This document shows positions 1 to 11,345 of a DNA stretch of 64,000 nt, one piece after another. This DNA comes from Ichthyophis bannanicus. Lineage: Eukaryota > Chordata > Amphibia > Gymnophiona > Ichthyophiidae. The notes under the pieces were generated by a model. The model was given only the letters and a program-made list of their open reading frames with translations, had not been told where the DNA came from and made no database searches. Made by a program: the position numbers and the translations under genes. Location: positions 410,914,159 to 410,978,158 of the forward strand of contig CM066034.1 of the NCBI GenBank assembly GCA_033557465.1. Reading direction: 5' to 3'. Position 1 is the first letter of the stretch. Each line of letters opens with the position of its first letter.

Positions 1-308
1 CATACTGGATTCAGTTCCTCCCACTGATGTGCCTGGGGGTTGGGGAGGTGTTTTTAATTTCGGTGGCAGCATAATTGGGCACATAGTACATTGTATCTGG
101 ATATCAACTTTCCCCAACAAATCCTTTCCCAAAAGATTGACCAGTGACTCTGGAGCATATAGGATGGGGGCTACCACCTTAGTTCCTTCTATCACAATTT
201 CTAAAGGTTGGGTGTAACTCAGACTTCTGGATTCCCCGGTAAATCCTACCATTCTTAATTTCTTTCCTGATAAAAGGATTGGCCCCTCTCCTTCTGCCCC
301 TATGATGG
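1..308 (-). pseudogene. endogenous retrovirus protease, C-terminal part
   Basis: Read on the minus strand, this stretch encodes the flap and C-terminal half of a retroviral aspartic protease. It is recognised by an LLGKD motif at about 100-115, the usual N/D-L-L-G-x-D signature near the end of retroviral proteases, with a hydrophobic stretch before it. The active-site half lies at 2614-2700, on the other side of a CR1 LINE. The pol region would continue beyond the left edge of the window. The piece belongs to the same provirus as the gag relic at 2995-5061. It is dead: it is split by an insertion and its gag is broken in several places. Confidence 0.7.
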
Positions 309-313
309 ACACA
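309..313. repeat. target-site duplication of CR1-A1, left copy
   Basis: ACACA at 309-313 is repeated at 2614-2618, directly outside the two ends of the CR1 element. Removing the LINE and one copy brings the two protease halves back into one frame, which supports the assigned boundaries. Confidence 0.6.
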
Positions 314-2613
314 TAAGATATGCCATACTGGGTCAGACCAAGGTCCATCAAGCCCAGTATTCTGTTTCCAACAGTGGCCAATCTAGGTCATATGTACCTA
401 GCAGTTTCCCCAAGGGACACAGGTTCCACAATGCTTGTATTGGTTCAAGCATTGATATCCTGGGTCCCTTCTTAATAATGGTTTTATGGACATTTCCTCC
501 AGGAACTTGTCCAAACCTTTTTTAAACCCAGCTACACTAACAGCCTTTACTACATCCTCCGGTAACAAATTCCAGAGTTTGATTACACGTTGAGTGAAAA
601 AATATTTTCTTTTATTAGTCTTAAATAGTTTACCCTGTAGCTTCATTGCATGTCCCCTAGTCTTTCTATATTCTGATAAGGTAAACAATCGATCTACGTT
701 TACCCGTTCCACTCCGTTCATTAATTTAAAGACATCTATCATATCTCCCCTCAGCCGTCTCTTTTCCAGGTTAAAGAGCCCTAACCTTTTTAGCCTTTCT
801 TCATAAGAGTATCCTTCCATCCCCTTTACCATTTTGGTGGCTCTTCTCTGAACCTTTTCTAAAATCGCTATATCCTTTTTAAGATACGGCAACCAGAATT
901 GCACACAATATTCAAGGTGCGGTCTCACCATGGAACGATATAGAGGCATTATAATATCTTTTGTTTTATTTTCCATTCCTTTCCTTATCATACCTAGCAT
1001 TCTATTTGCTCTCTTGGCCGCTGCTGCACACTGGGCCGAGGGTTTTAACATGGTATCCACAATGATGCCTAAATCTTTTTCCTGGGTGGTAGTTCCTAAT
1101 GTGGAACCTTGCATCGTGTAACCATAGTTTGGGTTGTTCTTCCCTAGGTGCATAACCTTGCACTTGTCCACATTAAATTTCATCTGCCATTTTGATGCCC
1201 AGTCTTCCAATTTATCAAGATCCTCTTGCAATTTTCCACAATCCTCTTGGGTTTTAACAACTTTAAATAGTTTTGTGTCATCTGCAAATTTGATAACCTC
1301 ACTCATTATTCCACTTTCCAGGTCATTTATGAATATGTCAAAAAGCAGCGGACCCAGCACAGATCCCTGGGGTACACCACTATTCACCTTTCTCCATTGG
1401 GAAAATTGGCCATTTAGCCCTACCCTCTGCTTTCTATCTTTTAACCAGTTCCTGATCCACAATAGTACACTGCCTCCTATCCCATGACTCTTTAGTTTTG
1501 CCAAAAGTCTCTCATGAGGGACCTTGTCAAAGGCTTTCTGAAAGTCCAGATACACAATATCAACCGACTCACCTTTGTCCACCTGATTATTCACTCCTTC
1601 AAAAAAACATAACAGATTAGTAAGACAAGATCTTCCTTGTCTAAAGCCATGTTGGCTGTCTCCCATTAGGTCATGACTATCTACATGCTGAGTAATTTTA
1701 TTCTTTATGATGGTTTCTACCATTTTTCCCGATACTGACGTCAGGCTCACCGGTCTGTAGTTTCCCGTATCACCCCTGGAACCCTTTTTAAAAATTGGTG
1801 TTACATTGGCGATCCTCCAATCTTCAGGTATTAGAGATGATTTTAATGATAGTTCACAGGTTACTAATAGCAGGTCTGCAATCTCATATTTCAGTTCTTT
1901 CAACACCCTTGGATGTATACCATCCGGCCTAGGTGATTTGCTACTCTTCAGTTTATCTAATAGTTGTAATACATCTTCCCGATGTATCGATATTTCCTTC
2001 AATTCTTCCGCACCTTTAAATACCACTTCAGTCATGGGTAACATCCCTACATCTTCCTCAGTAAAGACCGAAGCAAAGAATTCATTCAGTCTCTCCGCTA
2101 TCGCCTTGATGCCTATTAGTGCTCCTTTAACCCCTTTATCATCTAATGGACCAACTGACTCTTTCACAGGTTTTTTGCTACGAATGTACTTGAAAAGGTC
2201 TTTACTTTGCGTTTTTGCTTCCACAGCAAGCTTCTTCTCTAATTCTCCCTTTGCCTGCCTTATCAATGCCTTGCATTTGACTTGCCAGTGCTTGTGCTGT
2301 TTCCAGGTTTCGTCGTTTGGCTCTTTTTTCCATTTCCTGAAAAATGCTTTTTTGGCAACAACAGCCTCTCTGACATCACCTTTAAGCCATGCTGGCAGTT
2401 TTTTGGACTTCCTTCCACTTTTCTTAAAGCGTGGAATACAGCTGGTCTGGGCTTCCAAGATAGTATTTTTCAACAACAGCCAAGCCTGATGTACGTCTTT
2501 AACCTTTGCAACTGCTCCTTTTAGTTTTTTCTTAACTATTTTCCTCATTTTATCATAGTCTCCCTTTCGAAAGTTAAAAGGTAGTACTGTGGATTTCCTT
2601 ACTATCCTTACTT
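314..2613 (-). mobile_element. CR1-clade LINE (family A, copy 1), 5' truncated
   Basis: A minus-strand non-LTR retrotransposon, truncated at its 5' end in the linker between endonuclease and reverse transcriptase. The 3' end at 314-397 has the CR1-type tail (a GATGGACCTTGGTCTGACCC-like segment, then TATGGCATATCTTATG). It is inserted in the retroviral protease gene and flanked by the 5-bp repeat ACACA. Related copies lie at 11660-12361, 14110-18082, 18330-18852 and 20196-23860. Confidence 0.85.
398..2548 (-). CDS. CR1 reverse transcriptase, uninterrupted C-terminal 716 codons
   Basis: This is the reverse transcriptase part of CR1 ORF2, which would copy the LINE RNA into the target site. From about residue 195 the palm and fingers are clear: SSKSPRPDG, then GNYRPVSLTS, then HGFRQGRSC near 300, VYLDFQKAFDKVP (motif A) near 330, GVPQGSVLGP (motif B) near 390, and the catalytic FADD at about 421-424 (bases 1277-1288). 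A conserved CR1 C-terminal domain follows (HLEYCVQFW, WNLLPEDVV). No stop or frameshift was found, so this is the best preserved family-A reverse transcriptase here. The endonuclease and ORF1 are missing by 5' truncation; the frame stays open to about 2605. The ATG at 2546-2548 is internal and not a natural start. Confidence 0.9.
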   Translation of the reverse strand: MRKIVKKKLKGAVAKVKDVHQAWLLLKNTILEAQTSCIPRFKKSGRKSKKLPAWLKGDVREAVVAKKAFFRKWKKEPNDETWKQHKHWQVKCKALIRQAKGELEKKLAVEAKTQSKDLFKYIRSKKPVKESVGPLDDKGVKGALIGIKAIAERLNEFFASVFTEEDVGMLPMTEVVFKGAEELKEISIHREDVLQLLDKLKSSKSPRPDGIHPRVLKELKYEIADLLLVTCELSLKSSLIPEDWRIANVTPIFKKGSRGDTGNYRPVSLTSVSGKMVETIIKNKITQHVDSHDLMGDSQHGFRQGRSCLTNLLCFFEGVNNQVDKGESVDIVYLDFQKAFDKVPHERLLAKLKSHGIGGSVLLWIRNWLKDRKQRVGLNGQFSQWRKVNSGVPQGSVLGPLLFDIFINDLESGIMSEVIKFADDTKLFKVVKTQEDCGKLQEDLDKLEDWASKWQMKFNVDKCKVMHLGKNNPNYGYTMQGSTLGTTTQEKDLGIIVDTMLKPSAQCAAAAKRANRMLGMIRKGMENKTKDIIMPLYRSMVRPHLEYCVQFWLPYLKKDIAILEKVQRRATKMVKGMEGYSYEERLKRLGLFNLEKRRLRGDMIDVFKLMNGVERVNVDRLFTLSEYRKTRGHAMKLQGKLFKTNKRKYFFTQRVIKLWNLLPEDVVKAVSVAGFKKGLDKFLEEMSIKPLLRRDPGYQCLNQYKHCGTCVPWGNC

Positions 2614-2702
2614 ACACAGTGGCTCCAGTGTCCAAAATGAGCACTGTTTCCACATCCCCAACCCACTCCTTAATGTAAGGGTCGTCTTTACCAATTTGTG
2701 CC
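2614..2702 (-). pseudogene. endogenous retrovirus protease, active-site half
   Basis: The minus strand encodes the protease N-terminal part with the active-site triplet DTG (D-T-G-A at bases 2621-2632) after a hydrophobic LIL. The CR1 element begins a few codons later, and a SINE interrupts the upstream side. It is the same gene as the piece at 1-308. Confidence 0.75.
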
Positions 2703-2994
2703 ACCAAGGGAGGAGTGGCCTAGTGGTTGGGGCAAGTTACCTCAGGCCAGAAGGTCAGGGATTCAAATCCCACTAGAGGACAGCAATCTTGGGCCAGAGG
2801 AACTGGGGTTTCTAGTCCCACAGGTGCTCCTTGTGGTCTTCAGCAAGCCACTTAACCCTCCATTGCCCATGTTCCCTGTAAAATAGTTATCTCCAAGTTA
2901 TAATGCCCTGTTCGATGTAATTTCAGTTTGTTCAATGTAAACCACCTTGATATCATGAAAGGCAGTATATAAGAAGTGTTAAATAAATAAATAG
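2703..2994 (+). mobile_element. tRNA-derived SINE, copy 1
   Basis: The head is tRNA-like. An A-box-like segment (GTGGCCTAGTGGTTGGGGC) lies at about 2716-2734 and a B-box-like GGATTCAAATCCC at about 2758-2770. The body is shared with 58708-58990 and 61093-61390 (CAAGCCACTTAACCCTCCAT, then CCCATGTTCCCTG). The 3' end has GTATATAAGAAG followed by TAAATAAATAAATA, the same kind of tail as the local L2 elements. It sits inside the retroviral gag-pro relic. Confidence 0.8.
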
Positions 2995-5061
2995 TCAGTA
3001 TTGCTTGTCCCCTTGTCTCCCTCAATTACATTCCCTGCTAAAATGTTCCTGATGTCCACAGTTCCAGCATATGGGTCCTCCTCTTTTCCTATCTTTGAAC
3101 ACTTCATCCTGCTGCCCAGGCAACCACCTAGGGCCCTCCACATGAGTTCCTACAGCGCACTGGTATCTTTTCCTCTCTTCTCCTGCCCCTCTATACATGA
3201 TCTGTGCTAGCTGACATCCCAACTCCTCCACTTGTTGGCCCAATGTCCAATCCTCTGCTTCCAGGGCACCTTTTACTTTTTTTTTTCTTTTGTGTTGGCC
3301 CTGTGCTTCACAAAATGATCATTGTGTGATAAAATAACATTCCAGTTCATATGTGGCAATCCCACTATGCCCTCTAAAGCCTTCTGCAGCTCTGCCGGCA
3401 ACACGGCTTTCATTATCTGTAAAAACACAGTGCATTCATTTGCATCCCACAGATGCCCAGTCTCACGCAGCAAAGCCTGTTGTATTTCACTCACCCACTC
3501 TTACACTCCTTGTCCCTCTTTCCAGGTCATAGAAGTCACTACTCCAAAATCCTGCACATCTGGGTATATGACCCGAAGAGCTCCCCACAATCTCTGCCTA
3601 TATTGAGCCATCCCAGCCCCATCAAACCGGTGACCCTGCAGGGTGACGGCTGGCAATTCTGCCAGCCTAAATAACTGCCCTGTTCTCCCCTGAATTAACC
3701 TAGCCAAAATGCTTTTCAGATCACCAAGGGCGATCTGATGTCCTGCAGGACATTCCTCAAACTTTGCTATCCAAAAGGAAGCCCCTCTCACTAAGGGGGG
3801 TAATGTCCTAGCCACATTTTCCATATCCATAAAGCTCCATGGTACATATTTTACTAAAGGTGGATTCCCTGCTTCTCCCGGATGTGGGTTTAACACCAGG
3901 GGCAGTGCTTTCACTGACTGATAGTCCCTTCTTTTCATATTTTTCCCATACCTCCAACTCTTGCTTCATATATTTAGAGTCTCACTGCGGGTCCCCCATA
4001 ATCCCTACAATGCATTTCTTAGCCAAATGCATATCCTGGGGTTCAAAACTGCCCTGTCTCGGCCACGGAGTGAGATGGAAAGATAAATCCTCTGTCCACC
4101 CTGCCAGACAATCACTCCACTTCCGAACATAATGCCCACTCTGTTCTTTGTCCTGCACTTCTTCATAAGAGGTTAAATTTGCCTTACACTGCACATTCAT
4201 CCTCTCCTGACTCGCTGATGTATCTAAAGCCTGCAGCCACTCATGGGCTGTCAAAGAAATCCTGCGGGGGACCCCCTCTCCCCCTCTCCCCCACGTGAGC
4301 CTAACAACTCTCCTTCCAATCCCTCTAAATTCCATTCATGTCTCTGTCTCCTTTCCTCTGACTTAAGGGAGGTGGCTTGTAAATCCACATCATATACAGG
4401 CTTTATAAAATTCTGTATCTCCCTTTCTACCTCTCTCAGCTCCCGAGCCAATTGTCTCATCTCCTTTTCCCCTGGGGATGGCTCCACCTTGGTGGATTTC
4501 AATGTTCCCTCTACCCTCAACCACTGGGATTCTGCTTCTTGTTGAATTCGATTTCTACTCTCTAATCTCTGCAGCTCTCTCTGGGCTTCCTGATAGAGTC
4601 TCTGCTGGCTGATGGGTACACTAGGCTGCTTTTCCCTAACTCCCCAGGAGTCTTCTACTGGCGGCTGCTGTTAGCCATCGGTCACCAGTCCATTCGGAAC
4701 AGAGGCACCCTCCTGACTTGTAAGCACCAAGGTTGTTACTGACGGGGGCATACAGTGAGGGCAGTGTATTTTTAACCTCCTCCAACCTTCCTAACTTAGC
4801 CCAAAGTTTTAAACACTTCATATGTTTCTCTCTGCTTTTTTCTTTTGGCTTGGTAGCTTCTATCCAAATCTGGACATCTGCCAGACTCTCCCTATCTTCT
4901 GCCCCAAATTGTGGCCAAGGCTTAGTCAGTCCCTGCATTCCTTTCACCCATTTCCAGGGGCACTCCTTCACCAATTTCCTATCCAGCTCCCGCACCTCCT
5001 TTAATAGGCACCCTAAGGGGGAATCCTCAGGGATCTCTATTGTGTCCTTGCTCCATCCCAT
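2995..5061 (-). pseudogene. endogenous retrovirus gag (matrix, capsid, nucleocapsid), broken
   Basis: The minus strand carries a gag precursor in several reading frames. It starts at 5059-5061 with MGWSKD, an N-myristoylation-like start (Gly at 2, Ser at 4). A charged coiled-coil segment follows at about 4640-4250, then a Trp-rich capsid-like region at 4335-3501 and a capsid C-terminal segment at 3494-3273. The nucleocapsid has one CCHC zinc knuckle (C-W-N-C, four residues, H, four residues, C) at about 3025-3070. Frames change near 4630, 4260, 3960 and 3495, so no intact precursor can be made. A candidate primer binding site and LTR lie just upstream. The genus is uncertain. Confidence 0.7.
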
Positions 5062-5334
5062 GTTAAAGAGTTCTTTTAAAGAAAGAAGAGAAAAAAGTCC
5101 TAGTGTTCAGAACTATATAGCAGCTTTATAGTGTGTAAACCTATCACCTGTAAAATAGGTTCACTAAATAGCTTGGTCTAAAAGAGGCAATAAAATAACA
5201 ATAGCAGACTATAGCTAAAATACCATGCTTAGAAATAAATGAAAAATCTGTGGCTTACTTTATCCAGGGAAGGAATACCTTAAAATCCTCTCGACGCCGC
5301 TGCTGCGTCTGAAGCCGTTAAAGACCATGACAAC
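5062..5334 (-). other. retroviral 5' leader region
   Basis: Non-coding sequence between the candidate primer binding site and the gag start. I see no clear open frame here. In a provirus this stretch would hold the packaging leader; nothing in it identifies that signal directly. Confidence 0.35.
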
Positions 5335-5352
5335 TTCCTGTACGGGTCACCA
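5335..5352 (-). other. candidate retroviral primer binding site
   Basis: The minus strand reads TGGTGACCCGTACAGGAA, an 18-mer beginning TGG, as expected for a site complementary to the 3' CCA end of a tRNA. It lies one base inside the presumed LTR edge (5354) and upstream of gag in the right order. I cannot name the tRNA with confidence. Confidence 0.45.
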
Positions 5353-5353
5353 G

Positions 5354-5640
5354 TGTACAGACCAAGGGGAAGGCTGATTCCATTGGCCAGACGGATCCCC
5401 AACCACTTTCTCCGTGCAAGAGGGGAACAAAACTGGCACGCATCGAGGGAAGGCTTACCACGCCCTCCCAATAGACCACACCTCGTGCAAATTATATTCA
5501 TACCTGGTCCAATATTCTCACATATTTTCCTTACAAAAAACTCCTTTATTTCTTTCTTATATCACAGAAGTAAGCATATAGAGGACATAACAAAATTAAC
5601 TAAATACAAAGTAATTTGGAGAATTCCCTTACCCTCTCCT
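5354..5640 (-). repeat. probable 5' LTR of the endogenous retrovirus, truncated
   Basis: On the minus strand the region ends in ...TGTACA next to the candidate primer site. It contains AATAAA (5545-5550 as TTTATT on the plus strand), as expected for an R-region polyadenylation signal. Its U3 side is lost or hidden by the L2 3' end that begins near 5646. The second LTR is outside the window, so the boundary is inferred only. Confidence 0.4.
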
Positions 5641-5645
5641 TCTAA

Positions 5646-5900
5646 GTTTTTATTTTATTTTTTATTTATTGAAAATTTCTATACCGCGTTTTACGAAGGA
5701 TCAAGTGTGGTTTACAATTAACAACAGTATGAATAGCACAAACATGGACAAGTACATATTCGGTTACATGGAACTATGTAAAACTATATACAGTAGAAAA
5801 ATGGAAACATGAAACAATGTTAAACTATATACAATGGTAATGAAGAGTTGAACAGTTTTCCCTTCTGCCTTTTTCTGCTACAGCTATAAAGTAATTAAGA
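5646..5900 (-). mobile_element. L2-type LINE 3' end
   Basis: A T-rich, (TTTA)-like tail on the left is followed by ATACCGCGTTTTACGAAGGA and GTGTGGTTTACA, the hairpin-like 3' terminus seen in the other L2 copies. Only 3' untranslated sequence is present, the usual result of strong 5' truncation. Confidence 0.6.
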
Positions 5901-5937
5901 GATTTCCTGTCCATCCAAAGGTCCTAGCAAAGTGAGA

Positions 5938-6190
5938 AAGAAGGTTCTCCTTGGACAAGCAGGATTCGTCAGCCACACCTGGTGATGTCCTCTGACGGCG
6001 CCGTACACGGAAGTGCTCTCTAGAGCTCAGAACCTTTCTGAGCATGAGCCAGAGGCCCAACCCACAAGTCCGCCCCTAGACAGACAGTCTCTTTTCTTCC
6101 ACCGTGCCTACCACATGCGGATTCCTGCACTCCTTCTACCAGCCAGAGAAGAAAGAAAGAAGAAAGAATTCAAGTACTCACAGTAAGAAG
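5938..6190 (+). repeat. DIRS-1 terminal repeat and 5' leader
   Basis: A segment beginning GGTTCTCCTTGGACAAGCAG resembles the terminal repeats around the minus-strand DIRS elements at 24.99-25.33 kb and 33.5-34.1 kb, which share the ACAAGCAGGA core. It stands directly before the DIRS gag start at 6191. Confidence 0.55.
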
Positions 6191-8513
6191 ATGCCTTCAA
6201 CCAACCCAGGTTTTAAAAAATGCTGCCACTATTCCAGAAAGATGAGCTGCACCGATACCCACGACCAGTGTGTAAGGTGATTAGGGGCCAACCACCAGGT
6301 CTCCGATTGCCAACACTGCTCCCAGATGTCTTCCAGAGCCTGAAAATCTAGAAGCCACGCTCTAAAGGACTTCCTCGTGACAACCCAGCTATCTCCGGAG
6401 GCTCCCCTTATGGCTCCCATCTCATCACCGATCCGGGATGTGCCCTTAGGGGTCTCCATCACCAGCCGCTCGGCTCCAGACACTCTGGCCACCAGCCAAC
6501 CCATCACGGAGACTCCTGCCATGCCGAAACTGACTAACAAAGTCTCCTCTGGCCATCGCAGCTCCTCTGGTGTTCTACAGAACCCACGCAGAGCACAGGC
6601 ACATCATGCTGACCACGCTGCTCCTGTGGGCCACCATACTGATGAGCTCACTGCTGCAAGCTCTGCCCACTCTCCAGCCATTGGCCATCATCATGGGTCG
6701 GCAAGCTCCACCCCGCATACATCCATTGGCCATCTTCACGGGTTTTCCCTGCAGCGTCACTGCATGCCTCCCTCTCCCGGCACCGAGGCAGGAACCCCCA
6801 TCAACACCGGCAGAGTCTCCCCATCGGCACCAGAGTGCCATTCCAAAAAGCGCCGGAGCCGTGATTGCAGTGAAGATCAGGGCAGAGACCGGAGCCGAGA
6901 GCGCAGCAAACACAGGCAAAGAAGACACCACCGTTCCCGTGGCCCAGATGCCTCCGGGAAGGACCGCAAGTCCCACCAACGATGTAAACGACACGCTTCC
7001 AGCAGCCCCAGCCCAGAAGCCAGGCAATATACAAAGACTGTAAAACTAGCAAAAAGCTCCAGTCCTGCCCCCTCTGGTGCCAAAAAAGGTCAGCCGATGG
7101 ACACTGCCGCAGTCAGAGTGCTCCCAAACCAGGGAGCCATATTACAGCTGCTATCCAACCTCACTAACCTCCTACGCGAAGGCCTCACTGATGCCTCCGC
7201 CACCCCAGATGACCAGCCCTCAAACTCTGAGAAGCACCGAGACTCCACCCGCGACTCCACCTGCAATGACACGCAGTACTTCGAGTATGCCTCGGACGGT
7301 TCTGAGCCCCCATCCTTCCTCAGCATAGGAGAGGAAGAGGAGGAGACGACCCCGCTAGGCTCTGCCTCCACAGATAAGGACCCTCAAGTTGCGACAACCT
7401 CAGATTCAACTGGGGGATCCACCGTGACATTGGCCGGCTTGGACCTATCCCCATCAGCACCGCCACCAGAAGACCTCATATACCCCAAGTTCTTGCGCAA
7501 GGTGGCATCAACTTTAAGCCTTACACCATTGGAACCTCCTGACCAAACCGGACCAGAGGTCCTCACGTACCTCAACGCCCCAAAAATGCCAGTCACCTTA
7601 CCAATACACCAGCGCCTTTTGGATGCATACTCCAAGCTCTGGCAGAATCTGGCCTCTTTGCTTGGTTGCCCCCGGAAACTGGACGCAAAATACCAGGTTC
7701 AACAAGCTCCAGGATTCAGAAAAAGCCAGCTACCTCATCACTCCATCATCATGTCTTTGGCTCTGAAGCGTATAAAATCATCGTGCAACCATGCCAACTC
7801 CCCTCCAGGGAGAGACCCCAAACCTCTGGACAACATTAGGAAAGAACGTCTTCCAAGGGGCCATGCTGAACGCAAGGATTGCTGCGCACCAGTTCCAGCA
7901 TAGACTCTTCTTCCAAGATACACTACTGGCGACTTTCAAGGACACCATTGCAGCTCTCCCACCTGAGGCTAAAGTGAAAGCTACATCCATGATTGGAGCC
8001 CTCAAGGAATGTGGAAAACACCTGATCAACACAGTGTACGACGCCTTTGAGATGGCCACATGTACAGCCGGTACCGCCATCTCCACCAGGAGACTAGCAT
8101 GGTTGTGGGCTTCGGGCCTGCGTGAGGACACCCATGAGCGCATTGCGGATGCCCTCTGCAATGGCGAGTCCCTCTTTGGAGAGAAAGTCACAGACACAGT
8201 CAATGATATGAAGGACCATTGCACCACCCTACAGACCCTCGCAGAAGATGGTCTAGAACGTAGCTCCAACACCAAAGGAAACTACAGCCACAAGTCCTAC
8301 CCCACACACAAAAAATACAACTCCTACCGCAAATGGCAGCCACCACATTACAAACAGGCAGCATACCAATCCTCATGGAGCATTGCATCAGCAAAAGCAC
8401 CAAAGGGACAGAAAACAAAAGAAGCAACCGCCCCCGCCGGGGAAAAGCGGCCCTTCTTTTTGACAATCAACCAGTGGAAGAGCGGACAATGCTCCCAGTG
8501 GGAGGATGATTGA
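6191..8513 (+). pseudogene. DIRS gag-like protein, one stop and one frameshift
   Basis: The likely start is the ATG at 6191. The N-terminus has the DIRS gag zinc-finger pattern: a Cys pair, then TDTHDQC, then H and C residues. It is cut by an in-frame TGA at 6278-6280 where a Cys codon is expected. The frame then runs to 7903. It holds a Ser/Arg/His-rich basic stretch at about 6855-7020, an acidic stretch at 7200-7350 (IGEEEEETTP) and the conserved PIHQRLLDAYSKLWQ near 7600. Near 7835 a one-base shift moves the meaningful frame to 7791-8513, which holds GKNVFQGAML and WLWASGLREDTHERIADAL. The product should be a nucleic-acid-binding particle protein. Two lesions in about 2.3 kb suggest a fairly young copy. 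Confidence 0.7.
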
Positions 8514-10069
8514 CTGCCTTCTGGGAATCCTGGCGACTTATCTCTATGGACACATGGGTCCTACAGATCATTCAGGAAGGCTACCGCCTATGCTTCCTGT
8601 CTCCCCTTGCCAGTGCTCGACCCCAGCCCAAGTCAACCACAATGAAGGGGCTCTACTGATGCACCAAGCCTCTCTTCATTCTAGGTGACTTCAACCTCGG
8701 ACAAACACCTAATAAAAATTCCAAAGCCTTCCTTAAAGCAATGGATGCACTACACTACCAACAGCTTATTAAAGAACCCACAGACATGGAATAACACCGG
8801 ACCTCATATTCACTCCCACATCACTTCAACCACCTAACACAGTTTCCAACCCCACAATCGTACCGACACCATGGTCTGATCACCACATAATAACCATCAA
8901 AATTCAAGTCACACAGAAAACTTACACCCAGAAAAAACACAAAACCAAAAGAAGATTCAAATCCTTCAACAAAGAAACCTTTCTGAATGAAGTTCTCCCC
9001 AACCTACAACAAAATACAGATGACCTAGAGAAGATCATTGAGAACTGGACTAACACACTATCTATTGAAGCTACTGCTCCCCCTAAAATACACCCCCACA
9101 CGTGTACCAAACCTTCTACCCCCTGGTACTCTAACACAATCAGAGATGCAAAAAGGGAATTAAGAAAAATAGAAAGGAAATGAAGATGAACCAAAAACCC
9201 AGGCATGCAACAACTATTCTATTCTAAACTAAAGGACTACAACACCCTCATTAACAACAGCAAACAACAGCACCACACAAACATAATCATGCGGTCAATA
9301 AATAAACCAAAAGAGCTGTTCAACATTGTATGAACTCTTACCAAAGACAACACACATCAAGAAAACACGGAAGTCCATCCTCAAGACATGGCAAACCATT
9401 TGACCAAAAAATATGACAAACTCAAGCATCCAGCTACTACAAATATAAAGTATGTCAACCTGGAAACCCAAGCATCCACACAACCATGAAGGAATTCAGC
9501 ATACCATCCCATAATAAAATAGAACAATCTCCTCACTCAACACCACCACCTCTCCTAACGACCCATGTCCAGTACAATGGATAAAAACCACCAAAGAACA
9601 ACTCAGCCCTTACATACAAAAATAGTCAAACTATCCCTATCTGAAGGATACATGCCTTCTCCTCTAAAACAAGCCTCCATATGACCAATCCTAAAAAACA
9701 CCACACTCTGCAAAACCGATCCTGCAACTTATAGACCAATATCCAGTCTACCTTTCCTTGCTAAGATCATAGAAAAGATGATACAATTACAACTCCATCA
9801 ACATATAGATATCAACGCACCACTTAACCCGCAACTACATGGCTTCAAACCACGTCACAATGTAGAGACTCTCCTAACATCACTCTTCGATAACATCCTA
9901 AAAGGAATTGACAACAAAAAAATGGCTTTCTCCTCATCTTCATGGATATAGCCTCTGCACTTGACTCTGTTTCACATCCCATCCTAATCAGACACCTCCA
10001 AGAAATTGGCATTTGCAATACCACATTAAAATGGTTCACTTCATACCTAACCAATAGAATACAAGTTAA

Positions 10070-10702
10070 ATGTGGAACAAACTTCACATAACCCTTCACT
10101 ATACCACAAGGCATCCCACAAGATCGGCACTATCATCAATACTTTTCAACATATACATACACCCTATTTGTGACATCATCAAAAAACACGGAATATTATT
10201 TCACCTATATGCTGATGACCTCATGCTATACACCCCAATTGATCTTGGAGCACCAAACCTTACAACCATAACAAAATGCAAAGAAGATGTAGCCCGCTGG
10301 CTCAACAAAAACAACTTATCACTGAATTATAAAACAACAAAAGCATTATACATCAGTGGTAATGCAAACTTCAATCCTCCTCAACAAATCCAACTACTAA
10401 ATCAAACCATTCCTGTAAAAGAAGAGGTGCGATATCTTGGCATAATAATAGATAAAAACATTCAACCTCCAGTCACACATAAACCTAACTGCAACAAAAG
10501 CATACCGCAAACTGAACCTTATAAGAAGACTCAAACCACTCCTACAACAAGGCCATTTCCAAACTGTCTGCCAAACCATCATCACACTGATTCTGGACTA
10601 TGGAAACTCGATATACCAGAGTCTAACAAAACAAGTCATGTACCCACTGCAGATGATTCAAAACACGACAGAACGAATCATCAGCAGAACCAGCAAAACT
10701 GA
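10070..10702 (+). pseudogene. L2 reverse transcriptase fragment (YADD)
   Basis: A 210-codon open piece of the decayed L2 ORF2. Its N-terminal part spans motif B into the catalytic YADD (near 10210), then NNLSLNYKTTKALYISG and VRYLGIIIDK. After about 10470 the frame is lost by a shift, and the recognisable L2 C-terminal domain resumes in another frame at 10638-10950. Confidence 0.65.
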
Positions 10703-10957
10703 CCACATTACACCAATATTGCATCAAGTACACTGGCTACCAATCCAATCACGTGCCAAAATCATCCATCACCTCTCAGCAGATGTGCTCGACTCACTCA
10801 TCATAAAAGAAGCCTCCCCCTGCCCTAGAAGAACCAGAAACAAACACATGATCAACATCCCTCCGGACTACAGAAGGAGCAAGCAATCAACTTCCAAAAG
10901 AGCATTCTCTCTAGTCGCACCACAACTCCGGAACTCCCTCCCTGAAGATATAGTGCA

Positions 10958-11345
10958 ACTGTTTATTTATTTATTTATTTAACTGAATTTATATACCGTC
11001 TTTCTACAAATCAAAACGGTTTACATAAAACATTAAAGGCAATATGTTTCAACTGTTTACATGGAACAAAGTAACAGAGATATATACAGGTAACATGAGA
11101 ACTAATTACAAGAACAGTGAGCAACTATATACAACGGTAAAATACCGGGATATCATGTGGCTGTATGATAAGTTTTTGATAGGGCAAGAGCGGGGAGGAG
11201 GATGAAAGGTAAGGTACTAAGGTGGTAGGGAAAAATGTTCAAGGAAAAGAAGAGTTTTCAGCTTCTTTCGGAACTCAGAGTGGGTTGGACAGTTCCGCAG
11301 CTCGTAAGGAAGGGAGTTCCATAGGGATGGATCATAGAGGGAGAC
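10958..11345 (-). mobile_element. L2 3' end nested in L2 copy 1
   Basis: A (TTTA)n tail at 10960-10980 is followed by the terminal hairpin ACCGT...ACGGT (10995-11020). On the minus strand, at about 11217-11340, comes the L2 C-terminal motif LWNSLPYELRN and FRKKLKTLLFLEHF. It is strongly 5' truncated. It interrupts the coding region of the surrounding plus-strand L2. Confidence 0.75.

Larger units (their letters stand above)
5938..8690 (+). mobile_element. DIRS-type retrotransposon 1, 3' truncated
   Basis: A plus-strand tyrosine-recombinase retrotransposon: terminal repeat, gag (6191-8513), then the first codons of the RT region (WESWRLISMDTWVLQIIQEG at about 8522-8582). It breaks off near 8670-8690 where L2 sequence begins. 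RNase H and recombinase are missing. It is only a distant relative of DIRS-3, since the gags differ substantially. Confidence 0.75.

Noticed and set aside
1806..2489. 227-codon plus-strand frame
   Set aside because: Antisense shadow of the CR1 reverse transcriptase; no motif of its own.
2703..2780. Possible functional tRNA gene
   Set aside because: A and B boxes are present, but the acceptor stem does not form and a SINE body and A-rich tail follow.
6377..7903. Host gene coding for an SR-rich protein
   Set aside because: The zinc-finger pattern upstream, the gag core and the RT start downstream show it is DIRS gag.
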